This document shows positions 1 to 8,412 of a stretch of DNA of 12,297 nt, one piece after another. Numbering within the stretch: position 1 is the first letter of the stretch; each line of letters opens with the position of its first letter. The stretch lies in contig JAAVTG010000865.1 of assembly GCA_011947345.1 (NCBI GenBank), positions 1 through 12,297 of the forward strand, written 5' to 3'. The position numbers and the translations under genes were made by a program. Origin of the DNA: Phytophthora quininea. Its lineage: Eukaryota; Oomycota; Peronosporomycetes; Peronosporales; Peronosporaceae. The notes below the pieces were generated by a model that saw only the letters and a program-made list of their open reading frames with translations, was not told the origin of the DNA and searched no databases.

Positions 1-171
1 CTAAGCAATGCGAGGTTTGGTATGGACGGATGATATCATAAATGCCTTCGATTTTGCAGGAAACACTTGCACGTGGAAGCCGCAGGGGACGCACTCCACG
101 ACACACATCGACAAAACGCTACACTACTACTGTCCGTCGCCCGCTCTTCCGGTTGCAAAGAGTTTCGTTGC
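1..171. other. 3' flank of the zinc-finger gene, no gene seen
   Basis: This stretch lies downstream of the minus-strand gene that stops at 172. Short open frames exist on the plus strand, but they match no recognisable family, carry no motif and overlap one another, as expected in GC-rich DNA. I see no RNA gene and no clear polyadenylation signal. Confidence 0.4.
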
Positions 172-552
172 TCAGATCCCGTTGCGGGCCACTTTGTCGT
201 CCCGATAGCGTCCTCGGTAGACCCTGGCCGACTGACTGTAGCTCGATGCCGACTTGCAGTCCAGCGAGCAGAAGCCCGCGTAGCGACTGGAGCCGGCCAC
301 GAAGCTGCGCGCGCACATGCCGCACTGCTCCCAGTCGACGGGCGTGCTGCCGTCGCTCATGGCTTTGCGTCGGCCTTCCATCTCCTCCTCGTGACGACTG
401 TGGCCGCAAACGAGCTGCAGAGCTCGGACCGGTTGGTGGAGCGCTTGCTGGCGCCGGCCAGCGCCACGGGCTGCAGCTGCTGCCTCCTCTTGCTTCTTGT
501 CGCGGCCGCCGATCTTGCGCAGCAGCCTCTTGGTGGAGTCGCGAATGCCCAT
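172..552 (-). CDS. Small basic protein with C-terminal FCS-type zinc finger
   Basis: A 126-residue frame starts at ATG (complement of 550-552) and stops with TGA (complement of 172-174). The N-terminus is strongly basic (MGIRDSTKRLLRKIGGRDKK) and leads into a short alanine run. Residues 74-100 hold the recognisable part: W74, then C77-x2-C80-x14-C95-x3-C99, with the last pair in the context FCSLDCKS. That matches FCS-type zinc fingers, also found in plant FLZ proteins, which usually mediate protein contacts. The tail is Ser/Tyr/Arg-rich. There is no signal peptide or membrane segment. It is divergent to the isoleucyl-tRNA synthetase gene. The middle (about residues 28-65) is low-complexity, and given the base-loss errors elsewhere in this window a hidden frameshift cannot be excluded. 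A GCTCAT about 95 bases upstream of the start is only a weak match to an oomycete initiator. The cellular role is unknown. Confidence 0.6.
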   Translation of the reverse strand: MGIRDSTKRLLRKIGGRDKKQEEAAAAARGAGRRQQALHQPVRALQLVCGHSRHEEEMEGRRKAMSDGSTPVDWEQCGMCARSFVAGSSRYAGFCSLDCKSASSYSQSARVYRGRYRDDKVARNGI

Positions 553-1525
553 GGGTCTGGTGTGTTGCTTGGCTGGTTCTGTTCTGCGGCAAGTCCGACG
601 ACCCTGTGTCTAGCCTTTGCTGTGTCTGGTTCGCTTATGAGCTGCGACTTGAACCGCGCGCTGGACCAGAGAACAGGAAAGGCAACGTCTGTCCATCTGG
701 CGACGGCGCTGATGGGATTATCGGAGCCGTCGACCAAGTTGCCTTCAAGTCGGGCAAGTGAGCTCCGATCGACGGCTCAGTCGATGGACGGACGATGGCC
801 CTTCCGACGATCGACGGACGGGTGGGTGGCAATTGATGGGGATTCTGGCGAAGAACGGCAAGCAAGCGTCGACCTTAGACCGGTGCAGCTCTGGATTGTA
901 TAGTCCACGTGGCTAGCACAGCGAGCCTGTCACGCCGTTCACCAGGATCTCTACAGGGTGGCGCGCAGTCTCTCATGCGATACCGGATAAGTACCGACCC
1001 AGCTGCTCGCTAACGGTAGGATAGCTGCCGCCGAAGAGGTCGGCCATGTGAACGACGAGCTCAGCAGAGCATTGTGCTAGTCTTCTCGCAGTTTCTGTCG
1101 CCAAGCAGCACTGCTCGCGTTGAGGTCAGCAACGATCACCACTTGAGATGGCCGTTTGCCTGCCACCGATGCCGAATTCCTCCAGCAGGCCACTGCTAGC
1201 GGCTGCATTCATCGAACTAGCTCGCCGCCAGCAGAATTGCCAGCTTGGCGCGCTCCGCGGGCCTTCGCATACCAGCGGGAGGATGATGATACAGTATTAC
1301 CGACATGTGTGAACACATCGGGCAGCAGCCCTCGGTCCCAAGACAGCACCTCCGAGCATGAGCTCGGTTGCCGTTGACATCCGTCGCCGCCCCGGTGATT
1401 GGCCAAAACGGTGCGAATTAAGCGAATTTCAGCCAAGAGATCTTTCCGACCGCGGGCCTTGGTATGCTGGCCAGTGAAGGCCCTCAGTCATATCGCATCG
1501 CCCGCGCAAGAAGAGACCTGCTGCC
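553..1525. promoter_or_regulatory. Divergent intergenic region between zinc-finger gene and IleRS
   Basis: About 970 bases separate two divergent start codons, so both promoters should lie here. No convincing coding frame is present; open frames are short or lack any family resemblance. Two local features stand out. A cluster of degenerate GATCGACGG/GATGGACGG copies lies at 766-822. A palindromic TTGGCCAA at 1399-1406 overlaps an inverted CCAAT (ATTGG, 1398-1402), about 125 bases upstream of the synthetase start. No perfect oomycete initiator consensus was found close to either gene. The promoter assignment rests on position only. Confidence 0.4.
766..822. repeat. Degenerate GACGG-rich direct repeats
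   Basis: CGATCGACGG at 766-775, CGATGGACGGACGATGG within 782-798 and CGATCGACGGACGG around 808-821 form a degenerate direct-repeat cluster upstream of the minus-strand zinc-finger gene. Function is unknown; it may be a simple-sequence expansion or clustered factor sites. Confidence 0.45.
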
Positions 1526-4500
1526 ATGGCGACCGACGCGAGCGCGAGCGAGCCGCTCGCTGCCCGAGCGCATCTCGTTCCCGACGAGGAGGTCAAGATC
1601 CTGGAGTTGTGGGAGCGGCTGGACGCCTTCCAGAAGTCGCTGGAGCTGTCAAGGACCGCACCCCTTCACCTTCTACGACGGCCCGCCCTTCGCCACGGGG
1701 CTTCCCCACCACGGCCACATCCTGGCCGGCACCATCAAGGACACGGTCACCCGCTACGCGCACCAGACGGGCCACTACGTGGAGCGCCGTTTCGGCTGGG
1801 ATTGCCACGGCCTGCCGGTGGAGAACGAGATCAACAAGAAGCTGGCCGTGACCACCAAGGAGCAGGTGCTGGAGATGGGCATCGACAAGTACAACGCAGA
1901 GTGCCGCGGCATCGTGCAGCGCTACACGAGCGAGTGGGAGCGCGTGGTCAAGCGCATCGGCCGCTGGATCGACTGCAAGAACGACTACAAGACGATGGAG
2001 CCGTGGTACATGGAGTCGGTCTGGAACGTCTTTCGCACCATCTTCGACAAGGACCTGGTCTACCGCGGCTACAAGATCCTGCCCTACTCGACGGCCTGCA
2101 CCACCTCGCTGTCCAACTTTGAAGCCAACTTGGACTACCGCGACACGCCCGACCCGTCCGTGGTCGTCAACTTTCCCTGGAGGAGGACCCGAGCGTGGCC
2201 TTCCTGGCCTGGACCACGACGCCATGGACGCTGCCTTCCAACTTGGCGCTGTGCGTGAACGAGGCGTTCGACTACGTTAAGATTAAGGACGTCAAGACCG
2301 AGAAGGTCTACATTCTGGGTGAGGCCCGACTGTGCCAGGTCTACCCCAAGATGGAAAAGAAGGGCTACAAGGGCGGCGAGTTCGAGATCCTGGAGAAGAT
2401 GAAGGGCGCGGCTCTGGTCGGCAAGAAGTACGTCCCACTGTTCGACTGCTTCAAGGACTGGCCCAACGCCTTCCGCGTGCTGTCAGATAACTACGTGTCC
2501 GACTCGGGCGGTACTGGTATTGTGCACCAGGCTCCCACGTTCGGTGAGGACGATTACCGCGTCTGTGTGCGCGAGGCGTCGCCGACAAGTTCAAGCTGCC
2601 CGACCCGCTGGATGACAACGGAGTGTTCACGGATGCCGTGCCGCTTGTCAAGGGCCTCCACGTGAAGAAGGCCGACGATGTCATCTGCCAGGACCTGAAG
2701 ACCCGCGGCCGTCTGGTGTCGAAGGGCACGGAGGTACATAGCTACCCGTTCTGCTACCGCTCCGGCACGCCGTTGATCTACCGCGCTATCCCCGGCTGGT
2801 TCGTGAACGTGGAGCGCATTCGTGACCGAATTGTGGAGAACAACAAGCTCACGTACTGGGTGCCGAGCTTTGTTCAGGAGAAGCGTTTCCACAACTGGCT
2901 GGTGGACGGCAAGGACTGGAACGTGTCGCGTGGTCGCTTCTGGGGCACTCCGCTGCCGCTGTGGGTGAGCGAGGACTACGAAGAGGTCGTTTGCGTGGGT
3001 TCGATCGCCGAGCTGGAGGAGCTGACCGGCGAGAAAGTGACGGACCTGCACCGCGAGTTCATTGATCACCTGACGATCCCGTCGAAGCAGGGCAAGGGCG
3101 TGCTGCACCGTGTGCCGGAAGTGTTTGACTGCTGGTTCGAGTCGGGTTCCATGCCGTACGCTCAGCAGCACTACCCGTTTGAAAATAAGGAGAAGTTTGA
3201 GACCGGTTTCCCGGCCGACTTCGTGGCTGAAGGACTGGACCAGACCCGTGGCTGGTTCTACACGCTGATGGTGCTGTCCACGGCTCTGTTTGACAAGCCT
3301 GCCTTCAAGAACCTCATTGTGAACGGTCTTGTGCTGGCTGAGGACGGCCGCAAGATGAGCAAAAGTCTCAAGAACTTTACGGACCCGGAGGAGATCCTGC
3401 AGAAGTATGGCGCTGACGCTCTTCGTCTGTACCTGATTAACTCGCCTGTGGTGCGTGCTGAGCCCCTCAAGTTCCAGGCCCAGGGTGTCCTGGGTGTTAT
3501 CCGTGAAATCTTCCTGCCGTGGTTCAATTCGGCCCGCTTCTTCGCTCAGCAGGCGACCCGCTTGCAGCTGGAAACGGGTGTTGCCTTGTGCCCAACCGTG
3601 AGTCCGCATTGGCTTCGAAGAACGTGATGGACGCCTGATCATCGCCGCGCTGCACAACCTCATCAAATTCGTGCACGAGGAGATGAAGGCTTACCGCCTG
3701 TACACGGTGGTGCCGCGTCTGGTGAGCTTTATCGGCCAGCTTACGAACTGGTACGTTCGTCTCAACCGTCCGCGTCTTAAAGGCAGTGCCGGCAGCGACG
3801 AGGCTGCTGTGGCGCTCTCGGCGCTGTACGAAGTGGAGTACAACCTTGCCAAGCTTATGGCCCCGTTCACTCCGTTCTTCACGGAGTACATGTACCAGTT
3901 CCTGCGGCAGTTCCACCCGAACGTTGTCAACGGCGCTGGCAAGGACCTCGCCGAAGACGCCGACGGCGTGTCTCCTAGCGTCCACTTCCTCATGCTGCCG
4001 GACTTCGATCCCAGCCGCGTGGACGAGGAGGTGGAGGTGCTTATGAGCAACCTCCAGAGTGTGATCGAGATGGGGCGTGTCGTGCGTGAGCGCCGTACGA
4101 TCTCTGAAGAACCCTGTGAAGAAGGTCATTGTGGTGTCAAACAATGCCAAAACGCTGGACGGCCTCCGTCGCCTGGAGACTTACCTGCACGACGAGCTGA
4201 ACATGCGTGACCTCGAGTTCTCTAATGACGAGAAGGAGTGGTGCGTGCTGAAGGCTGAGGCCAACAGCCGTGTGCTTGGCCGTCGTCTGGGTAAGGCGCT
4301 TTCGGGAGTGAAGAAGCAGATCGCTAAGATGACCCACGACGACGTGGCCGCGTACGTGTCGAGTGGCAGTGTGACTCTCGATGGCCATGAGCTGTCGGGT
4401 GAGGACCTCGTTGTGAAGCGTGAGTTCAAGGGCGACAAGAAGATCTACGAGGCTGACGTGTCGGCTGATGGCAACCTCATGGTGGTCATTGACACGCGTG

Positions 4501-5047
4501 AGGACGAGGAGCTGAAGATGCAGGGCTGTGCGCGCGAGGTCATCACGCGCGTGCAAAAGCTGCGTAAGAAGGCTGGACTCGTGGTGCAGGACAAGATCCA
4601 CGTCTACTTCTCGGAGAAGGGCGAGAAGGGCGAGAAGGGCCCAATCACCACGGCCATCCAGTCCTTCCTGCCTATGATCGCCTCGACGCTGGGCACGACG
4701 CCTGCGCCGATGTCGCTGCTGCCTGCGCACAGCGTGACGATCGTGAGCGAGGAGGCTTCCTTGCAGACTCGACCGTCACGATCGCCGTGGTGCGTCCTGC
4801 TGTTCTGTTTGCACCTGCGGACGTGCTCAAGCACACGGAGATGCTCGTGGACCAGTTCACGGCGTTTGTGGCGTCGATGAAGTATGACGACGTGAAGGCT
4901 GCTCTGACTGCGGATGGCGAGGTGTCTGCGCGCAGTATCACCGCCAAAGTGTCGCTCAAGGCAGGCGTCGATGTGTTTTTGGACGCGAAGGAGTTTGCCA
5001 AGGCATCTGGTAAGCCGGAGCTGGCGTGGCTAGCCACCGAGGCTTAG
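1526..5047 (+). CDS. IARS: Cytosolic isoleucyl-tRNA synthetase (frame interrupted by small deletions)
   Basis: This class I enzyme charges tRNA-Ile with isoleucine and edits mischarged valine. Start: ATG at 1526 in the good context GCCATGG, followed by an acidic N-terminus typical of the eukaryotic cytosolic form and without a targeting peptide. Visible in order: HIGH motif as HHGH (1707-1718, about residue 62); editing-domain [10 protein letters not shown] (2213-2242) and GTGIVHQAP (2510-2536); [13 protein letters not shown] (about 3126-3164); [10 protein letters not shown] (about 3239-3268); KMSKS (3352-3366, about residue 611); then the helical anticodon-binding region and a C-terminal extension ending at TAG 5045-5047. 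The frame breaks near 1650, 1661-1664, 2175-2177, 2575, 3591-3593, 3637, 4101-4106 and 4763. Each break is explained by a lost base (two bases at 4101-4106). Adding back nine bases gives 3531 nt, exactly 1177 codons, near the usual family length (about 1070-1260 residues). No introns are seen. A working gene with consensus errors is favoured over a pseudogene. Confidence 0.95.
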
Positions 5048-5110
5048 ACATCGAGATAGAGCACCTAATCCGCGAGATAACTGCGTTAACCGTTTGGCTT
5101 TCATTTTTGA
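5048..5110 (+). other. Residual IleRS 3' flank before the transposon array
   Basis: Only 63 bases of original sequence remain between the synthetase stop codon and the first Helitron terminus. There is no AATAAA in it. Its last base, A5110, is the expected host flank: on the minus strand the element ends CTAG and is followed by T. Confidence 0.7.
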
Positions 5111-5133
5111 CTAGTCGATGCCGCTGCCGCGGC
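5111..5133 (-). terminator. Helitron 3' terminus of unit 1: hairpin plus CTAG
   Basis: On the minus strand, GCCGC (5133-5129), loop GGCA and GCGGC (5124-5120) form a 5-bp stem. It is followed by a short spacer and the terminal CTAG (5114-5111), with T as the next host base. This is the rolling-circle transposition end signal, not a transcription terminator. The loop and spacer differ from the internal copies. Confidence 0.8.
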
Positions 5134-5298
5134 GGTGGGTTATGATTGGATGCAGTTGTGGATCCGCAGCTCCGCTGCGCCTGGCGGACTGATTTGGCTT
5201 TTCACGAATTACTAAGTAGTGCAATCTAAAACGAAAACGTACAGGCTTATAAAATGTTTCATAAAATACATGAAAATTGCCAAGTGCCATTTGTCCGA

Positions 5299-5304
5299 AA
5301 TAAA
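5299..5304 (+). promoter_or_regulatory. AATAAA, possible poly(A) signal for IleRS inside unit 1
   Basis: AATAAA lies on the synthetase strand, 252 bases after its stop codon and within the first Helitron unit. The same hexamer recurs at 7277-7282 and 11279-11284 but is changed in unit 3. Use as a poly(A) signal is inferred; oomycete signals are weakly conserved. Confidence 0.35.
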
Positions 5305-5360
5305 GCTAGGTTCTAGTTCGTGGCAAGCTACTACATCTAGCCTAGAAATGCACCTCGACT

Positions 5361-6274
5361 CCTAATCAAAAATCTGCGTGTACACGATGTTTCTTGTGTA
5401 CACTCCTCCGTCCGGGTCTACGATCTCTGGATACCCATCAACGCCTTGAACTTGCTTCGAGAGGTCACGCGAGACAACGCCACATACAACTGGCCGTGTG
5501 AAAAGCACGGGGAAGCCAAGTACAGCCCCAAGTTTAACACCGTCTGACCTTGGGCCTTGTTAATCGTCATGGCGAATGCTGGTTGCACGGGGAACTGCTT
5601 CGTCGTAGCCAAAGGGGAAATTGGAGTTGTCGTCGTCGCTCACGAACATAATTCTCGGGATGAGTACTTGGCCTGTTCGTTCTCCAGTCATAATTGTTGT
5701 TCTAATGACGTGGTCCTTCAAGTCGACGATTCGCAGACGCGTCCTGCTGCACAGTCCAAGATCCGGGTTCAGATTTCTCATCATGATGGGGATGCCCTAC
5801 TTGAGCAGTAGTCTGTGAGGTGGAATCCCTTCATGTTCACCGAGTGGAGGAACTCCTGCTCGAAAAACGTTCCGTCATCATCCTCCACCGAGTCCACCGA
5901 CAAACACTCCCGCGCTGTCTCCGGAAGTCGAGCTGCGACTGCCTCGTTGATTCTCCGTAACGTCTCGTTCGTAGTCGTCAAAATGGTCCGACTGGCAAAG
6001 TATTCATCACTGCAACCTCCGGATTGGCAACGTCGGCATACATTGCGTCAATGATGCGGGTCATACCCCTTGGTATTGCCCCTGGAGCTATTTCCTCGTC
6101 CTCGTCGTCTTCTACAGGAGGATTCGGGATCAGTATATCAGCTGGAATCTTGGCGTAGTCATTGCCAAGGTCAGCGCGTTTTCGTGCCAACCTCCAACAG
6201 CAAGCAAAATCAGAGAAGGAGAAGATATCCTCATTTTGGTTCCTCGCGCGGGCGGACCAACGGACGACTATCAC
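5361..6274 (-). pseudogene. Helitron/Pif1 helicase C-terminal remnant, unit 1
   Basis: The minus-strand sequence encodes the last third of a Helitron helicase in several frames. In order it shows the SFSDF segment, KIPADILIPNPP, an acidic VEDDEDEE stretch, TTTNETLRRINEAVAARLPE, the MMRNLNPDLGLC segment, superfamily 1B motif V (TINKAQGQT) and motif VI (YVALSRVT). Frame breaks separate the pieces near 5980, 5790, 5590 and 5430, and one creates the terminus MGIQRS. Everything upstream of the SFSDF segment, including Walker A and B and the Rep nuclease, is missing. It cannot encode a working helicase. Confidence 0.82.
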
Positions 6275-6348
6275 CTGGAACGACCACGATCGTCATCACA
6301 GCCCTATCCGAGCTTTACGCTGTTGCCCGTCTTACCACTGTTTTTGGA

Positions 6349-6810
6349 TCAATACACAATATAACACAAATTTAACCGACTTGGCCGAAATGAAACGAAA
6401 GTATTCGCGAAGGCTATTAACAGCCAATGGTCTGGCCCTGGCGGTAGCGACGGCGACGCGCGATCTGTCGCTGGCGGACTCGACGGCGTTGACGACGGTG
6501 GCGAGCTTCGCAAGGTGGTAGTGGCGGCGGCAGCGGCGGTGGTGACCGCCACCAGGGCCATGGTTCCTACCGCCGGTCCAACCGTGTCAGCGGCTGCTCG
6601 GCGGTGCTGCTGTGCCAGAAGCTGCGCTGGCCGTCGCACGCCCGACACCGCCGCGATGCGCTCCTGGCGCGGCCTCTCGAAGGCATCCCACTCGAGGAGC
6701 TCCTCGCAGCAAACGCAGCGGAGGCACTGGTGGCCCAGGCCGTCGAGGTCGAGCGGCGCACGCGTGACCTCGGCAGAGCAGCGAGCGCAGGTAACGTTCC
6801 CACGCTCCAT
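6349..6810 (-). pseudogene. Zinc-binding ORF copy in unit 1, frame-shifted before third cysteine pair
   Basis: The frame starts at ATG (complement of 6808-6810) and keeps the first six cysteines. Relative to units 2 and 3 it lacks two bases in the CGCG run near 6678, so the CRACDGQRSFWH segment falls into another frame and the final C-x2-C is lost. The open frame then runs through repetitive Ala/Thr/Ser/Pro codons to 6349. Confidence 0.55.
6515..6560. repeat. GGC/GGT trinucleotide-rich tract (unit 1)
   Basis: A GGCGGCAGCGGCGGTGGT-type tract is followed by CCGCCACC, which can pair back on it. It encodes the Pro/Ala-rich part of the zinc-binding frame on the minus strand. Length varies between units; unit 2 has extra GGC plus GGGCCGAT. 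Confidence 0.5.
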
Positions 6811-6861
6811 CGTGTTTGGCTTTGGTTGTGTGCGGGGAGTACTACTATCGACCTCTTCATT

Positions 6862-6919
6862 AAGTACGTTTGGTGTGGACCACCCTACTATTCCAGTAAA
6901 GTACGAATTGGTGTGGTCC
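6862..6919. repeat. Paired AAGTACG-TTGGTGTGGWCC direct repeats (unit 1)
   Basis: AAGTACG followed by TTGGTGTGGACC (6862-6881) recurs as AAGTACG and TTGGTGTGGTCC (6899-6919). The cores contain GTGGACCAC and GTGGTCCAC, which are inverted with respect to each other. The pair recurs in unit 3 (10862-10919), and unit 2 has three cores (8869-8880, 8885-8896, 8923-8934). It sits upstream of the zinc-binding ORF. Confidence 0.65.
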
Positions 6920-6938
6920 ACGTCCGGGCCGCTTTCTC

Positions 6939-7010
6939 CGCTCGGCAGCGATTGGCCGAAACTCTTTTCGGCGAATGGGCGCCGTCGCTGGCGCTCGGCA
7001 GCCAATGGCA
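6939..7010 (-). promoter_or_regulatory. Two CGCTCGGCAGC-CCAAT modules upstream of the zinc-binding ORF
   Basis: The 11-mer CGCTCGGCAGC occurs at 6939-6949 followed by GATTGG (inverted CCAAT), and at 6992-7002 followed by CAATGG (forward CCAAT). Both lie 130-200 bases upstream of the minus-strand ATG at 6810. The arrangement is kept in units 2 and 3. A promoter role is inferred. Confidence 0.3.
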
Positions 7011-7037
7011 GCGCCGGATCTTGTCCATCGAAACTCG

Positions 7038-7075
7038 GCGACGGACCGACCGACCGACAAACGGACAGACAGCAA
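7038..7075. repeat. GACC/GACA simple repeat next to the Helitron 5' end
   Basis: A run of GAC-plus-base tetramers lies just inside the TC terminus of each unit (also about 9057-9085 and 11043-11080). Copy number differs: the type-B unit has fewer GACC steps than the type-A units. Confidence 0.6.
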
Positions 7076-7096
7076 GTCTCTTGTAGTTGTCTAAGA

Positions 7097-7124
7097 CTAG
7101 CCGAGCGCCGCCGCTACGCGGCGG
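7097..7124 (-). terminator. Helitron 3' terminus of unit 2
   Basis: CCGCCGC (7108-7114), loop TAC and GCGGCGG (7118-7124) form a perfect 7-bp stem with a 3-nt loop. On the minus strand it is followed by CGCTCGG and CTAG (7100-7097). CTAG directly abuts the TC start of unit 1 sequence at 7096. Confidence 0.82.
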
Positions 7125-7340
7125 TGGGTTATGGTTGGATGCAGCTGTGGGACCACCCGCCTCCGCTACGCTCCAGCGGGATGATGTAGCTTTTACACGA
7201 ATTACTAAGTAGTTTAATCTAAAACGTACAGGTGTATAAAATGTTTCATAAAAATTGCCAAGTGCCATTTGTCCGAAATAAAGCTAGGTTCTAGTTCGCA
7301 GTGGCAAGCTACTACATCTAGCCTAGAAACGCACCTCGAC

Positions 7341-8266
7341 TTAATCAAAATCTGCGTGTACACGATTTCTCGTGTACACTCCTCCGTCCGGGTCTACGAT
7401 CTCTGGATACTCAATCAACGCCTTGAACTTGCTTCGGGATGTCACGCGAGACAACGCCACATACAACTGGCCGTGTGAAAAGCACGGGGAAGCCAAGTAC
7501 AGCCCCAAGTTTAACACCGTCTGACCTTGGGCCTTGTTAATCGTCATGGCGAATGCTGGTTGCACGGGGAACTGCTTTCGTCGTAGCCGGAAGGGGAAAT
7601 CGGAGCTGTCGTCGTCGCTCACGAACATAATTCTCGGGATGAGTACTTCTTGGCCTGTTCGTTCTCCAGTCATAATTGTTGCTCTAATGACGTGGTCCTT
7701 CAAGTCGACGATTCGCAGACGCGTTCCGTTGCACAGTCCAAGATCCGGGTTCAGATTTCTCATCATCACGATGGGGATGCCCTTCTTGAGCAGTAGTCTG
7801 TGAGATGGAATCCCGTTCATGTTCACCGAGTGGAGGAACTCCTGCTCGAAAACGTTCCGTCATCATCCTCCACCAAGTCCACCGACAAATACTCCCGCGC
7901 TGTCTCCGGAAGTCGAGCTGCGACTGCCTGGTTGATTCTCCGTACCGTCTCATTCGTAGTCGTCAAAATCGTCCGGCTGGCAAAATATTCATCCGTCGCA
8001 ACCTCCGGATTCGCAACGTCGGCATACATTGCGTCAATGATGCGGGTCATACCCTTGGTATTGCCCCTGGAGCTATTTCCTCGTCCTCGTCGTCTTCTAC
8101 AGGAGGATTCGGGATCAGCATATCAGCAGGAATCTTGATGTAGTCATTGCCAAGGTCAGCACGTTTTTCGTGCCGACCTCTCCAACAGCAAGCACAAAAT
8201 CAGAGAAGGAGAGGATATCCTCATCGCTTGGCTTCTCGCGCGGGTGGGCCAACGGACGACTATCAC
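7341..8266 (-). pseudogene. Helitron/Pif1 helicase C-terminal remnant, unit 2
   Basis: This is the best-preserved copy. The stretch 7826-7341 is one open frame ending at TAA (complement of 7341-7343). It contains motif [10 protein letters not shown] (7518-7544), motif [10 protein letters not shown] (about 7440-7464) and the C-terminus RNRVHADFD. Upstream, a second frame (8050-7823) carries TTTNETVRRINQAV and LPETAREYLSVD. One lost A in the run at about 7848-7852 separates the two frames; units 1, 3 and 4 have five As there and this unit has four. Walker motifs and the Rep domain are absent. Confidence 0.85.
7356..7379. repeat. Perfect 10-bp inverted repeat at helicase C-terminus (unit 2)
   Basis: GTGTACACGA (7356-7365) and TCGTGTACAC (7370-7379) pair fully around TTTC. 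The structure overlaps the last codons of the helicase remnant. Equivalents are 5378-5403 (one mismatch), 9373-9397 and 11359-11384, with loops of 4-6 nt. Confidence 0.75.
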
Positions 8267-8412
8267 CTGGAAAGACCACGATCGTCATCACGGTCCTATC
8301 CGAACTTTACGCTGTTGCCGTTCTACCACTGTTTTTGGATCAATTCACAATATGACAAATTTAACCCAATTGAAAATGCGAGTATTGATGTTGGTTATTT
8401 ACAGCCAATAGG

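Larger units (their letters stand above)
5111..7096 (-). mobile_element. Helitron unit 1 (type A)
   Basis: The unit runs on the minus strand from TC (complement of 7095-7096) to CTAG (5111-5114). Order from its 5' end: GACC/GACA simple repeat, presumed promoter area with two CCAAT motifs, broken zinc-binding frame (6810 downwards), about 75 bp of AT-rich sequence around 6340-6420, helicase remnant (6274-5361), AT-rich 3' flank, terminal hairpin. It shares variants with unit 3. Its 3'-terminal roughly 80 bp differ clearly from the other three units. Confidence 0.85.

Noticed and set aside
42..761. Plus-strand open frame of 239 codons
   Set aside because: It lies opposite the FCS-finger gene, is Arg/Cys/Ser-rich as expected of a shadow frame, and shows no family motif.
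1304..1317. Short palindrome TGTG-TGAA-CACA upstream of IleRS
   Set aside because: The stem is only about four to five base pairs and single-copy; expected by chance at this length.
2554..3666. Long minus-strand open frame (370 codons) opposite IleRS
   Set aside because: It is the antisense of a GC-rich, strongly codon-biased gene. The plus strand reads conserved synthetase motifs over the same bases, and the antisense product has no recognisable domain.
1526..5047. Introns as the cause of the IleRS frame changes
   Set aside because: Homology continues across each break with no extra sequence between matching residues and no GT...AG interval. One- or two-base losses account for every shift.
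5099..5106. TTTCATTT/TTCATTTT, a match to the oomycete initiator consensus
   Set aside because: It sits just after the IleRS stop on the plus strand with no gene downstream of it; probably a chance match in a T-rich stretch.
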